From Sipunculus nudus (lineage: Eukaryota > Annelida > Sipuncula > Golfingiida > Sipunculidae): a DNA stretch of 64,000 bases. Every line of letters starts with the position of its first letter. The stretch's first letter is position 1. The position numbers and the translations under genes were made by a program. The DNA is taken from contig CM049319.1 of the NCBI GenBank assembly GCA_026874595.1, forward strand, positions 3,626,601-3,690,600, given 5' to 3'. The notes under the pieces were generated by a model. That model searched no databases. It was given only the letters and a program-made list of their open reading frames with translations, and had not been told where the DNA came from. This document shows, in pieces, positions 34,603 through 48,055 of the stretch.

Positions 34603-36065
34603 ATCTTGCGGAAAATTTACAACAATCTATGAAAGCAGATTTATTGTATCAGATCTTGCCTGAGTAAAATGTTTGGCCTGATTTTAACAGTATGCTTAAA
34701 TTTAGTGTATTAGGAAGTAACAAAATGAAACTGAGCCCATTACCTAGTTTGGTGTCCTCATTTAAAAAACATATAGGATAAATTTCAACTCTGCATGCAT
34801 AACATCAGGCATATCAGCTGTAGTGTGGTAAATTTTTTAAATTCTTGACTAACATCTTCTAGTTTTTTTCTTAAAGGAATGTGCATATTTAATAAAATAC
34901 ATCAGTGACAATAGACATCCCCAGTCCAAGGTATTATTTTGTACAGGGGAATTATTACAAAAATTAGAAATCCACTTGCAACAGTATAACTCGGTATATA
35001 AGCTACATTTGACATATTAAATATATCATAACTTTTTTTTTATTTTATATTTTCAAGTCTGGTTTTCAGTATTTAGATAAACTATATATGCTGAATTGAT
35101 AGAAATACTGACTTTGATGTCATGGCCAACAAATAATTATTGATTATTGTATAACAATTTATAAAGGAAAAGTGTACACCTGCTTTGTCCAGTGTTGTCC
35201 ACCTGAATCTAAGGCTTTTGTTTATAAAAATGTCATTTATTAGAATGTCTCTTTCAGTTTATATGGATGAGTCACAGTAATATTGAGTAATGATATGTAA
35301 ACAATTACATCTTGCTCTTTTCACATTTCAAAATTAATAATGTTTGATTAACTTTGATGATGTCTAATATCATGTAAAGGTAGCAGGCAAAAAAAATAAT
35401 TCACAATAAACTGATTGAGTAACATTAAAAATCAAGTAATAATAAGTATACAATCACATCACTTTTACTTTTCACCATTCAAAATCCACAAATAGTGTTT
35501 TAAAATGTTGTCCAATATCATAAGCAGTAAATGGGGGCGGGGAATATTTTCTTCCCAACTACCCGCTTATAAAATGAAAAATATATGAGTGCATATGGTT
35601 TTGTACATTTGTATTTTGTTTACTTTAAAGGAATGATACCCAGGAGAAACAATTAGATGTCAATATGCACCTGTTAGGAAAGTATAAAAATGAAGCAATT
35701 CTGATTCCTGGAGCAATACTGGAGTAACATGTCAAGATGGTGTAATATTGCCCAGCAGAGTGTATCCTTTGTTGATATTATTCTCATTATGGGCAAGTCT
35801 TTTTCCACACCCCAGTTTAAAATCCACATGGGCAAGGAGGTCCTGTTACGAAATAGACCTGATGAAATAGACAAGGCAGCCTTGTGATGAAATAGACAAG
35901 AAGAAATAGACAAGGCAGTAGGAATTCCATGCCAGCTAACAGGTAGCAGTGAATGAGCCAGCCCCTGGCATCCAGCGTCGTGTCACTATAGTGGTAGTCA
36001 TTTTATATCAGTTGTTTTCTGTGGTGGTGGGCCACCTGGATTACCATCACTGTTCTGTCTTGCAG
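34603..36065. other. AT-rich non-coding interval
   Basis: A small degenerate repeat of GAAATAGAC occurs four times at 35849-35907. Nothing else is recognisable. Confidence 0.4.
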
Positions 36066-36142
36066 ATTAATTTTGAGTATTGTTTTACCATGATGAGATT
36101 GGAGGTGGTTAGGCTTAGTCTCGCTAACCACACATCTTGAAG
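36066..36142 (+). other. Candidate non-coding exon (plus strand)
   Basis: A strong acceptor (CACTGTTCTGTCTTGCAG) is followed after 77 nt by a fair donor (TGAAG then GTAACA). All three frames contain stops, so if transcribed it would be a 5'-UTR exon or part of a non-coding RNA. It lies 25 kb upstream of the p190 RhoGAP coding exon on the same strand, which makes a distant alternative 5' exon conceivable. Confidence 0.2.
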
Positions 36143-37639
36143 GTAACACTAACAGCTGTTGGCCCCGGCTAGCACCGGTTCCTGCAGATCTGGATTTGTC
36201 GTGCGGTGATTTTTATGTTTTGTGTATTGATCAGAGGAGGATAGTTATTTACATGAATGGCCTGGATTACTGTTAATGGACATTGCTGATTGTCTTACCA
36301 AGATAGAACTACAGGTAGGCTTGTATGTGAATGTGGAAAGATCTGTGCACCTGAGTTTATCTAAATTTAGCATTCTCATGTTCTTAATTGCTTTGTCTGT
36401 TGCCATACGCTGTCCATGATCAGATGATTTTATTGATTAACAGATGTGAAGGTCTAGATGTGGTCTGCATTCATTGAATAGGTTTAGTTTTCCAATTTGT
36501 ATTCTGGTTTGATGATATTGTTAATGTTGTAATATAATATTAATATAGGATTAGACCTGGCTTTACATATGCCATTCCGCTCTATATCATTAAAATGCTA
36601 CATCAGACTTGGGTGATTTTGTCACAGGCTTTATCTCTAAAAATTATGCAACTGTGAGGTTTTTGGGAACACATTATGACATAAATCAATATTTAAAAAA
36701 TCATGCTTCAAAACCAGAACTGTTTCATGCCAGGCATTCTGTCAGAGCCAGACCCTCAGAGCGCCGTGCTGAGGATCCAGCATTTGTAATGTTGTACATA
36801 CAAAACAATATCTTCTTGGCCATCAGCTGGCCGGATGAACAAGCATCTTGAGTGTCCACTGGCTTTGACCATTGTGGTCAGTAGTGTGTCTAAGTGAATG
36901 CTAGGGTGTTGCCTATGGATTTTTGCGTATTCTGCATGGTTAACCTCCATGTTTGCCGACTGAGCACAGTCCCTTGGCCATGGAAGCAGGGCAGTGTTCA
37001 GGTATTGATTTTCAGCTGTCTGTTGAACAGGGAGGAGGCGATGTTTGGGTAAAGGTGAGGACAGCATATATTACCAGATTCCTGTTTCTGTCGTCTTTAT
37101 TCGTAAACACATTTGTGCATGTACTGTATAAGCAGGCAGGTGATTATTGAGGCAATGTACTGGCACACGTTGTCTGGTTTCTTTCAAGAATATATCTCAT
37201 ACATGCATTATGTTATCATGTAAACAAACTCGGTAGGACATCTTTGCTGGCCTTGTCGGCTGTGTATTACATCTGATTCTGCTGGGAGGGACCTGAAATG
37301 TGTTCATGCTCAAAGAAAAATCTGTGACAGACAGTCATGAAATATTAATATCCACTGGGTACATAGTTTATTTTGCTAGCGGTCTCAGTACTAGTTTTGA
37401 TATGCAGATGTCAGATGTGCTGAATCGACATTATTCTGTGCTCGTGTAATAAATTAACCAACTGTTTGTCACACACTAATAAGTGACATTACATTATAAC
37501 TAGTGGTATGCCAGTTAATTGATTATATTGATGATCACGGTTGGGTTTTAGCCAGCTAAAACCTGTTTTGACTGATGGCTAAAACCAGCTAAAACTAGGT
37601 TTTAACCACTTTTTGACCATTTAAGCTGTCACATAAACA

Positions 37640-37760
37640 TGATTGTAGGTGGTGCCACCTGTCATTTTAAAGGAGAGAGCTATCCAAGATGTATACACCT
37701 TCAAAATTTCAGGGATAAGACAGAAAACTGCCAATATATGAATTATTCTCTGGAAACCTA
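37640..37760 (+). repeat. Single decayed unit of the palindrome repeat
   Basis: GTAGGTGGTGCCACCTGTCA near 37646 is followed by CTATCCAAGATGTATACAC, AAATTTCAGG and CAATATATGA, the order seen at 7998-8090. Confidence 0.65.
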
Positions 37761-40700
37761 GTATCTGCAAAACATCGTTTTGGCGAATACAGTTATGTAT
37801 CCTATCATGTGCACTATGAGATTCATGAAATGTATCATATCCTGAGATAAGGTATCGTTACAGTCCTACTGTTACCCCTTTCACACAGCTACGCTAAATC
37901 TTTTCAAACTGGTTTGAATGTGAATTGAGGTTTTACGCAGCAATCCAAAGTGTTTTTCGATCCGTTTTGGCCAAAAAGGTTTGAATCCAGCTCAGGTGGT
38001 CAAGGTCAGAATCCTGATTGATACCAAACTCTTTACAATAAAAATCAAGTTATCAGCTCAGCTAAAGTGTAATGTGAAGATTCAGTTCTCCTTTAAAAAC
38101 AGTTTTAACCTAGTTTTGATGCAGTAACTGGATCACAGCGCAAGCCCCATTGGTTTTGGTAGCATGTTGATACATTGATCAACATGTGAAATGTACACCT
38201 CGTGCAGTAGTGCATGATGACCACATAAACGCACCACACAGTTTGAAACTGACTTAATCAGTTTGCATTGCCAAAAGGGTTTCAGGTGTGTTTTGTGTTT
38301 GAAAAGTGTATTTGAACATTCAGTTTGACAGTTCAGATTCCAGATTGCAGGAGTCTTTACCTGCTGGGCGCTACAAATTATGCTATGCACTGTACCATGC
38401 TGAAAGGAGATTTAACACATAAACTGAAATACAAACATTGCTGGCCCATTACTGATGATAACACTTGAAGCCTAATAGCCATTTGATATTGTTTGAACTA
38501 CAGTTCAGAATAACTAAAAAAGCTCCTGCAAAACAGAAAAAAACTTATAGACTTCCAGGAATCCTGCCACTGGACACCATAGTTGAGGTATTTATCTTGC
38601 CCAGCACTCACTGCATCTTTCAGTTTGTATAAATTGAACTTTCCTGGCAGAATCAGTATTGGTATAAAGATACGCATGCTTAGAGTTAACAAATCATTGT
38701 ATGAAAGCATTTGGTAAGAGCCATTATTTAGACATAAAAAAATGTCAACCTTCTTACAAGTCTCATTAAGAATATACATAAAAAGAGTAATTGTGTACTA
38801 TTTTTTGAGAATGTTTAGCTAAATGAATATTCCCTGTATTGCTCATTTAGAGTTAATACTATTTATTTAGGGAAATCTGTTATCTGTTTGATATGGTGGG
38901 ATTGTTTTATCTACAGAGATAAAACGTTCACCACGGGGGAGTCTTTTTCTTTACTAAGCAATAGGTCCATAATTTTTAAGGTGGTACTGTTAATTTTTAA
39001 AAGTATGATGAAACAAAAATAAAAAACTTATACTGATAACAAGAGGCTTCTTGATTTTAATTATGACATTGCCAGTGATAGGAATCGATCATAACCCGCC
39101 TGTGTGACATTAGAAAGTTTGATTTGAATTTCACCATTGTGTCATAGATATTCTGACATGTTAATGACTTTAGTGTTAGAACAGGAATAATTCAGATATC
39201 ATAACTTGCTGTAAAGACATAAGGGAAAGTTCATTTGGAGCTTCATCATTTTATTGTGGAGGTTTGGGGGGGGTTGTATGTGCATTTAATTCAGACACCT
39301 TAACTACCAGGTTGTCCGTTACTGATGTTTTTCATTACTGTTTCTTAAAAATCGAGATAGCGCTGCATAGAGTCGTCATGGTAACTGCAGAATCAGCAAC
39401 CACTGGCACCAAAATGTGGACCATTAACAAAACTTGACCTACTTGTGTCAGTGTTTGAGGGTCCAGTATTGATTCTGTCCTAACAGAAATGTCAGGGGTC
39501 AGAGGTCAAGTTGCAGGACTGTTGAATTACATTGGTGATTTATACAGGCGTCACATAATAGGCATGCAGGAACTGTATTAATTGTCCCCGCAAGCTTGTT
39601 GATGTTGTTACTCAGAATTACTCTCAGGGGGCAGTATTTGCTGTCCAGCAGATTGAATCAGTCACTCTGTGTCTGCAGGACAGTGTCTGTGCTTCCAATT
39701 CTGATAGTTTGATAAATTTTGTTTTTGTTTAGTGGAAGTATGTTGCCTGTCAAAGCGGAGTGATAGGAACTTGTCTTAGTCTCATACTGGTGAAGTGGCA
39801 CTTGGGACATTCTAACTTGCAAATCACCTGACTGTAATTATACAAATGGCTAACAACACTTAAGTTATGTTAGAACAGGTATTAATTGTTAACTGTAAAG
39901 ATATATTATTTCAGGTACATGCTAGATGTTATTGCTTGTGTTAAGTAATATTCACATTAATATTATCTTGGATTTTTGCTCAGTTTCATAATTTGGTTCA
40001 AGATTTAGTTTCAGTGGCTAACAGCAGTGCATCTGCTGAATTGTAGGTTATATAAAATTATAGGTGAAAACAGGCAAATTATATTAAATATAAGTTAATA
40101 CCATATATTTTATGATTCATTAAAGGGTGGTTGTGAATGGGAACAGGTTCTCAGGTTGCCTGTCTAATCATGCTGCCTGAAGTTATGAACTTTATCCAGA
40201 CGTCTGTAGATAACCAGGCAAGATTAGATGTGGTACTGAACTGACTGTAATGTGATAACAGGGTATGTCAGTCAATTAATACATTCAAATAAAGCTTGTT
40301 AAATTGGAATGTTCACAGCCAAATAATGTCAAAAGCTTTGAAGAATGGTCCAGATATTGAGATTAAAATTATCATTACAATGTGCCTAAATTTTTATACT
40401 TAAAAATTCGAAATTTCAGAAATCTACAAATTCTTTTTGATATCAGAAGTTCTGAAATACAAACAAAATACAAAACTGCAACTCTCATTTGCAAGAAACT
40501 ACAACCATGGGAAATAATATTTGCATACAGTGTCCTTCATATAAAATGCAGGTTGACTGAGTTTTAAAAATTGGTCTCTGCTCCATCAAGGCTTTTTTGG
40601 TCATCTTGTCCCTATCAGTGTCTCTTATGCCAGGGAACTATGGGTAATAACCTAAATAAACTTGATTTATTAGGTCTGTGAACATCAGAGGATCAGTTGT

Positions 40701-41253
40701 AAATTTACAATGAAATGAGCATACCCGTCCAGTCTGTCAATAACTGGGGCCAGTCAGCCTGAATTTATGTCCTTACTATGAGCGCCTGAGATCGAAACCA
40801 GGAATCCCCCAGGGGGTGCTGATGTGGTGTATCCAGCTCCGGGTCTTCTTACGGAGACGGAGGAACATCTGAGCTAATTATGGAGCTTGATGAGTATTCA
40901 GAGGTTGATTACATTTGTCTTACTGGAGGACATGTCACTGTGATGGATCATGGGAAAATTGACGTTTTCTTGGTCTAGAAACATTTGTCAAAGTAACATT
41001 TATCACAGGGATGTTCTAAATAAAGGTTTTGATCTTACTCAGTGTGGTCATAATGGTTTTTATTACCCAGGTATACAGTTAGAGCTCCTTATATTAAGGT
41101 CATCACAGAAGATGACGTTAACAGTGACCTCAACAGAGGAATGGCACCCAGAGAAGGGATCACGTGGGGTCAGTTAAACTCAGCCCTTAATAGAGGACCA
41201 GGCCGCTATTTGAGAGTAGCCATAAATGGGAGTCCAAATACATGTTAGGACTT
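37761..41253. other. Non-coding interval
   Basis: About 3.5 kb without a supported exon or RNA gene. A receptor-like DR1 lies at 39496-39508. 41080-41235 has text loosely like the pogo-type element at 27295 (ATTAAGGTCA, AATAGAGGACCAGGCCG) and may be an old relic. Confidence 0.4.
39496..39508 (+). promoter_or_regulatory. DR1-type nuclear-receptor-like site
   Basis: GGGTCA, one base, AGGTCA. Second of three such sites on the plus strand outside recognised repeats. Confidence 0.3.
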
Positions 41254-43888
41254 TTTAGCTCAGCTGACTATAAGTCATCTGAGCTATAGTCGTGGTCCAT
41301 TGTCCGTCGTCCGTCCGTCTGTCCGTCCGTCCGTCCGTCCGTAGATGTGGCACGTTTTGAAACCGTAAGACCTAGGAATCCAAAATTCAGCATAATGTTA
41401 GATGTCCCCAAGATCTCCTACCAAGCCGAAAACTGGGTCTTTGCGACTTTGTTCCTTTGAGAAATTAAGGAAAAACCTCAATTTTTTATTAAAAACCTAT
41501 TTTCACACTTCAGGACTGCCTAATATCAAAACCACTCATCTGTTTTCCCTCATATTTACCATAAATATTCTTCTATATAGTTCCTATGTACATGCCAGAA
41601 ATTATGTCTGTATTATATAATTTAAAAAAGTTATAGGCCCAAACATAATGCATTTTGTAAAAAATCAGGAAAGATATTTGATCACTTAACACAAAACTTG
41701 TTAAAGCTATGGACTTTTTTTCCAGTAATATAACTTTAATTTATCAAAATTAAATTGTATACCCAAAATTAGATCAAAATCTTTTAAATTTTTTAAAATA
41801 TTAACAAAAATAAAAAATTGGTACCTTCAATTTTGCCCAACTTTGACCATGGCACGTTTTTTTACTGTAAGTACTGTGGATTTAATTTTCTCAGCATGTT
41901 TTTGTTAGCATTTTGTCTGTTAACACCAAAAATTTGAAACCAGTTGATCAAAAACTGTAGATTTTATTCAAGTTTTCAAGCACCATGTAACAAATTGTTT
42001 ACATCAAGCTAGTGTTATGCAGTTTGCAAGAGCTCAGCTCCCCAGCTTCAGCTCTCAGTTCCTAAAATTTGGCATACAATTAGATGTCTCCAAAATTCCC
42101 TACCATGCCAAGAATTTGGTCACTAGGACTTAATACCTTCGAGATATTAATGAAAGTTTCATTTTTCCATTAAAAACCCATTGTTACACTTCAAGACTGC
42201 CTAATATCAAAACCACTGATGTGACTTTAATCATATAAAATATACATATTTTTCTATACATTCTCTATGCATATGCCAGAAATGATGTCAGTATTGCGTA
42301 ATTGTTTTAAGTTATGGGCCCAAACATAATGCACTATGTAAAAAATCAAGAAATATATTTACTCCCTTAACAAGGGGATTGCTGAAGCTAGAGTTTTTTT
42401 GCCAGGGTTGTAACATTATTTAATCAAGATTCAATTGAATACCCCAAATTAGTCCAGAATTTTTCAAATTTTATATGTTATTAGTATAAATATAAAATTA
42501 GTACCTTAAATTTTGCCCAACTTTGACCATGGCACATTTGTTTCCTGTGAGCACGGTTGATATAATTTTCATATCATGCACACAAGGATTTCAGCTTTTT
42601 AGTTTAGAAAGCTGAAAGAAATTGGCCAAAAATTATAGCTTTTATTAATGTTTTTATGAGACCATGTCAGACCTTAACTCTCTCCAGCCCCTCTTGAGTC
42701 ACCTGTATGTTGACCTTGTTGAACTTTCAGCAAATTATGCATGCTTGAGGCGAGCCATACACTGTTGCAGGTAGGCAGCTTATGGCCAGCCACAGTTGAT
42801 CCAGGTGTCCAACCCAACTCATCTAGTAGTTTTAACCAACAACATAACAATTAACAATAAATTAATAAATTTTTATTGTTTTTTAATAACAAATTAAAGA
42901 AAAATAAAGAAGAATTTGTTAGTTTATAATAACAGGAAATCAACTTGCAGTTACTGATGATAAAAGAATCTTGTATCGATGGATAGAATGTCACGTACTC
43001 CAAATAACACCATGCAGTCACCTATGGTATTTTTCAGTTCAGTTTTAATGATAAAAAAGTAAATCATATTATTCATTACTAATCATTAGGGATCATATGA
43101 AGGAAATTAATGATAGACAAAGATGCAGTTGATATTATTAATCTAGATTCCTACTGTGTCTAGTGTGTACATTGATGTGAAATTAGTCCAAAATGAATAT
43201 ATTACATTTTTTTTTTTTTAATATAAATAAAAGCCATAAAACCAGGTACTTTTGATCATAATTTAAATGTGTGAATTTTGTATATTCTGGATTCTCAACA
43301 TAATTGTTTGGTGAAAACTGAATAAATGCCAGTAATGGTGGGAAAACTTTGCAATTGTATTTAAATACGAATATGAATATGTACTCCATTATAAAATGTC
43401 TTGCATAAAGAATTGGAATTCAGGTAAAAATGAAAGTATATGAATACCAGTGCAAATACTTTCAAAATGTATTCATGAATGCATTCATGAATATTTTCTT
43501 TAATATTATTTTAATAATCATTTCAGTTATATTTCATTTTAAAAAATCATAAGATTCTCTTATTATTTTTAATAAAAATTATATTTGGGACAATATTTGT
43601 AATTTTTTTTTAATAAATAGTTACTCTTATATTATATGATCTGCTTATAAGTTATATGGCCAAGTCAAAATCTGTGTGACAATAGTACTCCATTTGTTAA
43701 TAAAATAAATGAAATCAATCCTCTTCCCTGTCTCCAAAGATAATATCATAATCATACATAAGCTAAACACCAACAACTCATAATAAAGCTTATATTTATT
43801 ACCACACCAAACCAGCATATGCCTCATTCCTAAATCATATTTTTGAATCATATATAACAGCTGAGCGCCGTGACCCATAGGTCCCTTG
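41254..43888 (+). mobile_element. Pearl/Helentron-like element, copy C (full length)
   Basis: This is the best-preserved member. It begins TTTAGCTCAGCTGACTATAA with a hairpin, has a (GTCC)n tract at 41302-41342, then two tandem core units (the phrase AACATAATGCA recurs about 684 bp apart, near 41642 and 42326), a roughly 1.3-kb tail and an end marked by CAGCTGAGCGCCGTGACCCATAGGTC followed by CCTTG. The first 2.1 kb is inverted at 1-2077. No transposase or helicase frame exists, so mobility would depend on proteins supplied elsewhere. The 41402-41620 frame shares 72 codons with copy A but with replacement changes. Confidence 0.8.
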
Positions 43889-44889
43889 TTTTTGGACAAA
43901 TTTTCTTGGTTAAATATATGTAGGTTTTACATTAACTATTTTACTAAGAAGCTTTAGGACCAGTGGGTGAGCTTTTCAAGGCCAGCACATTTTGGTCCAG
44001 ATATTTAATGATGTGAGATTGAAGTATGTACAGGGGTTTCCTATCATTGTACCCTGTCTAATGTTGGTATGAAAAACAATAATTAACTTGATTGGTCTTA
44101 ATATTTTCTATTTGTAATAAAAAATGACAAAGTTGTAGGTTGGGTTATGTATTTGGATTATTTATAATCTATGAGTATATAGATAAAATGCTTTTTTGGG
44201 TCCAGCCTTTTCAGTTATGTAGGAACATAGTGAAGTGAATATTAAAATGATGTCATTAAAGATTACATCCCTGATTACATCCCTGAGGAAGTAATTACAG
44301 TTAGGCAGGTTTGATAATCTGTGACCTCGCTGCACCTTGAATGTTTAACAAAGCTTCTTGGAATCACCAGCTAGCTTGCAATTTAAACTGCTATTCATGG
44401 GACAGGTCACATAGACCAGGTCATGTGACCCCAGTCAGGTCATATGACCTGTCACATGATTAGTTCTTGTATAATGGAAAGTTTATTTACACATTATTTT
44501 TGCTTTTTAGACAGAAGAATGACAGTTATACATTCAAAGACTTCACTTCTTTTTCTGTTTACACTATATGTAGGTCAGTACCTGGGATCTAACTTTTCTT
44601 TTCTTTTTCTGTTTACACTATATGTAGGTCAGTACCTGGGATCGAACTTTTCTTATCTTTCATGGTTTGTGAGGAAGCTGATGCAGGCCATGGCTTGCTG
44701 GAGTCTGATCAGCCCAAACCCTGACTTGATTAGATTCAATGATCATTAAGTATTGTAAAAAAGTTATTAGACTTATTTAATGCAAAAGGTACAAAACAAA
44801 TTGATGATTTGAGAGAGTAAAATTATTCTACTAATATTTCTCTTTTACAAATGAATGTTTCTGGTGCATGAAATGCCTCTTTACCTTCA
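43889..44889. other. Non-coding interval with a 54-bp duplication
   Basis: A 54-bp unit (CTTTTTCTGTTTACACTATA...) is repeated twice in tandem from 44549 to about 44656 with nearly no change. The frame at 44444-44749 crosses it and repeats LFLFTLYVGQYLGSNFS; it has no other support. Confidence 0.5.
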
Positions 44890-44909
44890 TCTCTCTCTCT
44901 TTCTCTCAT

Positions 44910-44950
<41 letters not shown>

Positions 44951-45080
44951 CTTTCTTTCTTTGTCTTTCTCTGTCTGCCTTTCTCTCTCTCTGTCTCTCT
45001 GTCTCTCTCTCTCTCATACTCTGCCTCTTTCTTTCTCTCTCTCACTCTCTCTGTCTCTCTGCTTGTCTGTCTCTTTCTAA
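44890..45080. repeat. (CT)n/(CTTT)n microsatellite
   Basis: About 190 bp almost purely of CT, CTTT and CTGT steps. The long open frames on both strands here are low-complexity artefacts. Confidence 0.92.
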
Positions 45081-46439
45081 TTGTTTCTGTGTCATTTGGA
45101 GAAAGTCATCATTGTTTCCTGGTCTGCTTTCATGTATTTCTGGGTGGGGCCCTGCAGCACATAGGGGAAGAATTGAGGAAACATAAAAAAAAACATTTAG
45201 ATCACCATCAGTAGCTGATAAACCAGAAGAGGCACCCGCAAACATGATTCACCAGGTTTATAATAATAAAAGTGTGATGGTCATGACCAGATATATTTAC
45301 CATTGTTTTGTTTGCTGTGGTCAGACATAGCTGATGCATCATGGTCATAGCTGGACAGTGACTGTTGTTTGTGTGGTCTTGTTGTATATATGTTCACTGC
45401 AGGTCACCGTCATATGCATGATAGTCATAAGAAAGGACTTCATTCTGTTTCAGGGGAACAGAACAATTCCCCATATTGATCACTGCAGAAACTCTGACCT
45501 GTCTAGTAAGACAACCTGTGAACAAAGACCACTCTTTGCTAGTCCCATGGGTGGTCTCATAACATGTTTAACTGTATGGGGAGTTTAGCTGAATGTGTAG
45601 TACCATATTGTGCACATTCACTCATTAAACAATGATAAACATAGTTGTATGTGAATTCAGTGCTGTTAATAAGATGCTAATATTGACAGAATACAGTAAT
45701 TACTCAATTGCTCACAGGATATTGCTGTGCCAAGAATTACCAGTAACTGTACTCTCCTGTTGTATCACTCATTTACATCTAATTTACTGTTGTTGCCTTT
45801 TTATTCGCGAGGGTTTTACCTTAGCGATATTTGCGAATGTGAAATAATTGTGGAAATGAAACCCTCGGAAAATTTAGATGCCCCATCAACTAAGATGACC
45901 TCTTAAAACAACCTCATCAGCAACCTAATTTTTGCCTGGTTTCGAAACTGGCCCATACATTAGCCGTACACACAGACTGTGATACATTTAGGCTGTGATA
46001 AAAGTCCTAATTGAATGACTGAACCAGAAATAATTAGGTATTGTAAGATTTTTTTCTAGACTTTCAATCAATACAGTTCCAGCTATACTGGGATTTTACA
46101 GGTTCTGGTGCAATCATGACAGTGAAACCCTTGTGAAAAGTTCTAATTAAAGAAATTGCGAAATTTCAGTCTCGTGAAAGTCAAGTCAGTACCACAGTAT
46201 TTCACATGTTGTTCAGAATAGGAGATAAATAAAGTGCTGACAAAGTATGTATGAAGTCATTTGGATTTGAAGGTTGGTTTCCTAGATACAGGTGTCTTTT
46301 AATACCAGTGTATATGTTGTAATATGGACACAATCAGGATAGTGACATGGTTAAAATTGTGACAAGGCTGTTATATGTATATGTAAGAACAAGCTTCTGA
46401 TATATATGGTCAACCATATGTATGAGTGGCATTGAGTGT
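45081..46439. other. Non-coding interval
   Basis: No supported exon, RNA gene or clear repeat. Confidence 0.4.
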
Positions 46440-47200
46440 TCAGTATTGAACTGATTATGACCTGCACCAGTCTCAGTCTGGAGCTGGCAGTAGAACCTGT
46501 CAGATGTGGTGCTGGGACTGATACAGTGTGATCAATTTGATCTTCTGAATGAACAGGCTTGTGGTGTCCATGTGGTTAACAAAAAAGACCATTATCACCA
46601 TCATAATTAGTAATGAGCTGTTCAGAGCCTACCCAGCCCTGATGCTGTTTTGAGTCAGCAGTACTAACTGTTAAATAAGATGTACAGTACTGTCACAGTG
46701 TGAGCAGGCCTTAGACATCAGGCTTATCATTACAGTGTTATCATGTGAGGACCAGCGTGTGCTGCCTGACCTGATGAGGCCGTCACTGTGCGTGCAGTAT
46801 TGAACTGAATCAACTGATTGTGGTCTGCCACAGTCTTGAGTCAGCAGGTGTAAGATGTTTCATATTGTTACAGAGTGGTCAGCCTTATCATTACAGTCAT
46901 ATCATGATATATAAGATTGGGTTTACTATCATTGTGGGTTCAATATTGAATTGATCATTGTCTGCCCCAGTCTCAAATCAGCAACATACAGGGTATGTTG
47001 TATTACAGTTATTGTTACATGATGAACATGTTGATATCTGTATGAACAAGGTTGTGGTGTCCTGTGGTTAAACAAACAAAACCGCCATCACCGCCATCAT
47101 GGGCTGGATATTGAACTGATCAGGTCTGGTTACAGCCTCCCGTCTTTGAGTCAGCACTGGAACCTGTTTGATGTGCTACTGTGACTGCATGCTCCAGCTA
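46440..47200. repeat. Degenerate tandem-like repeats around TATTGAACTGAT
   Basis: Four blocks begin with a variant of AGTATTGAACTGAT (near 46442, 46797, 46950, 47107), each followed by a CTGC/CAGTCT segment and GAGTCAGCA. Two also share GTTGTGGTGTCC...TGGTTAA and CCATCACC. Spacing is irregular, so this is an old, eroded repeat block. Confidence 0.45.
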
Positions 47201-47867
47201 CACCAATCAATACACGTTGGATGAATCATTCACCTGGCGCTGGGCAGCTTCTGTCTCTCCAGCCAACACTGCTGCTACAGCCCCAAGCCACTGAAACCAA
47301 CTGTTGATGCCATATCCCCTGGTCCTATTAAAACTTGCCAGATAAAATGTATTGAAATTTAAAGGCATGTAGTTAAGGCATCATTTTGATAACTTTACAA
47401 AGACATACTATAACCCCTTCCTCATGTGTCTTCTCTTTAAAAGAATTTTTTTCTTCTTAAGTGGAGATGGAATATGTCACATGGTACAAATGCTATTGCT
47501 GATTTCCTATAGCACAGATCCTATGTAGAATGCCTATATTTAGGCCTTTTTTGACAACTTAGATACAGAGTATCATTTAACATTAATATGATTACACCTG
47601 ACACTTTGCATCAGAAAATCTGAAATCCCTGAGAATGTTATGGGAATTTGGTTTTATCATTCAGTATAGTATAACTAGATACCTGATGGCACCTACAGTT
47701 TATTCACCTGTCCTGAATAAAGGAAAAGGTATGTCAACTACCTCTGAAACAAATAATGAAATCTCTTTAATTAACCATACAAAGTGCGTTGTGGGAGATA
47801 AAACTATGGGAGATGAAATATTGAATTTTAAGTGGGCTGATGCAGGGGGAGAGGCTTTGTATGTTGA

Positions 47868-48055
47868 TTTAGACAGAGATCTGGAGAAGGCACATTGAAA
47901 TATCAAGACATCTACATAATTATAGGCAGGGTGTAATATGTTGATGAAGTCAGAGATATGGAGAAGGCACATTGAAATATCAAGACATCTATATAATTAT
48001 AGTCAGGGCATAATATATTGATGAAGTCAGAGATATGGAAGAGTAAATTGAAATT
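47868..48055. repeat. 77-bp tandem repeat, about 2.3 copies
   Basis: GGAGAAGGCACATTGAAATA starts at 47883 and 47960, and the related GGAAGAGTAAATTGAAAT at 48037: a spacing of 77 bp twice. TGATGAAGTCAGAGATATGG is shared by the second and third copies. Confidence 0.85.

Noticed and set aside
44855-45214. Long Ser/Leu-rich and Arg/Glu-rich frames on opposite strands
   Set aside because: Translation of a CT microsatellite.
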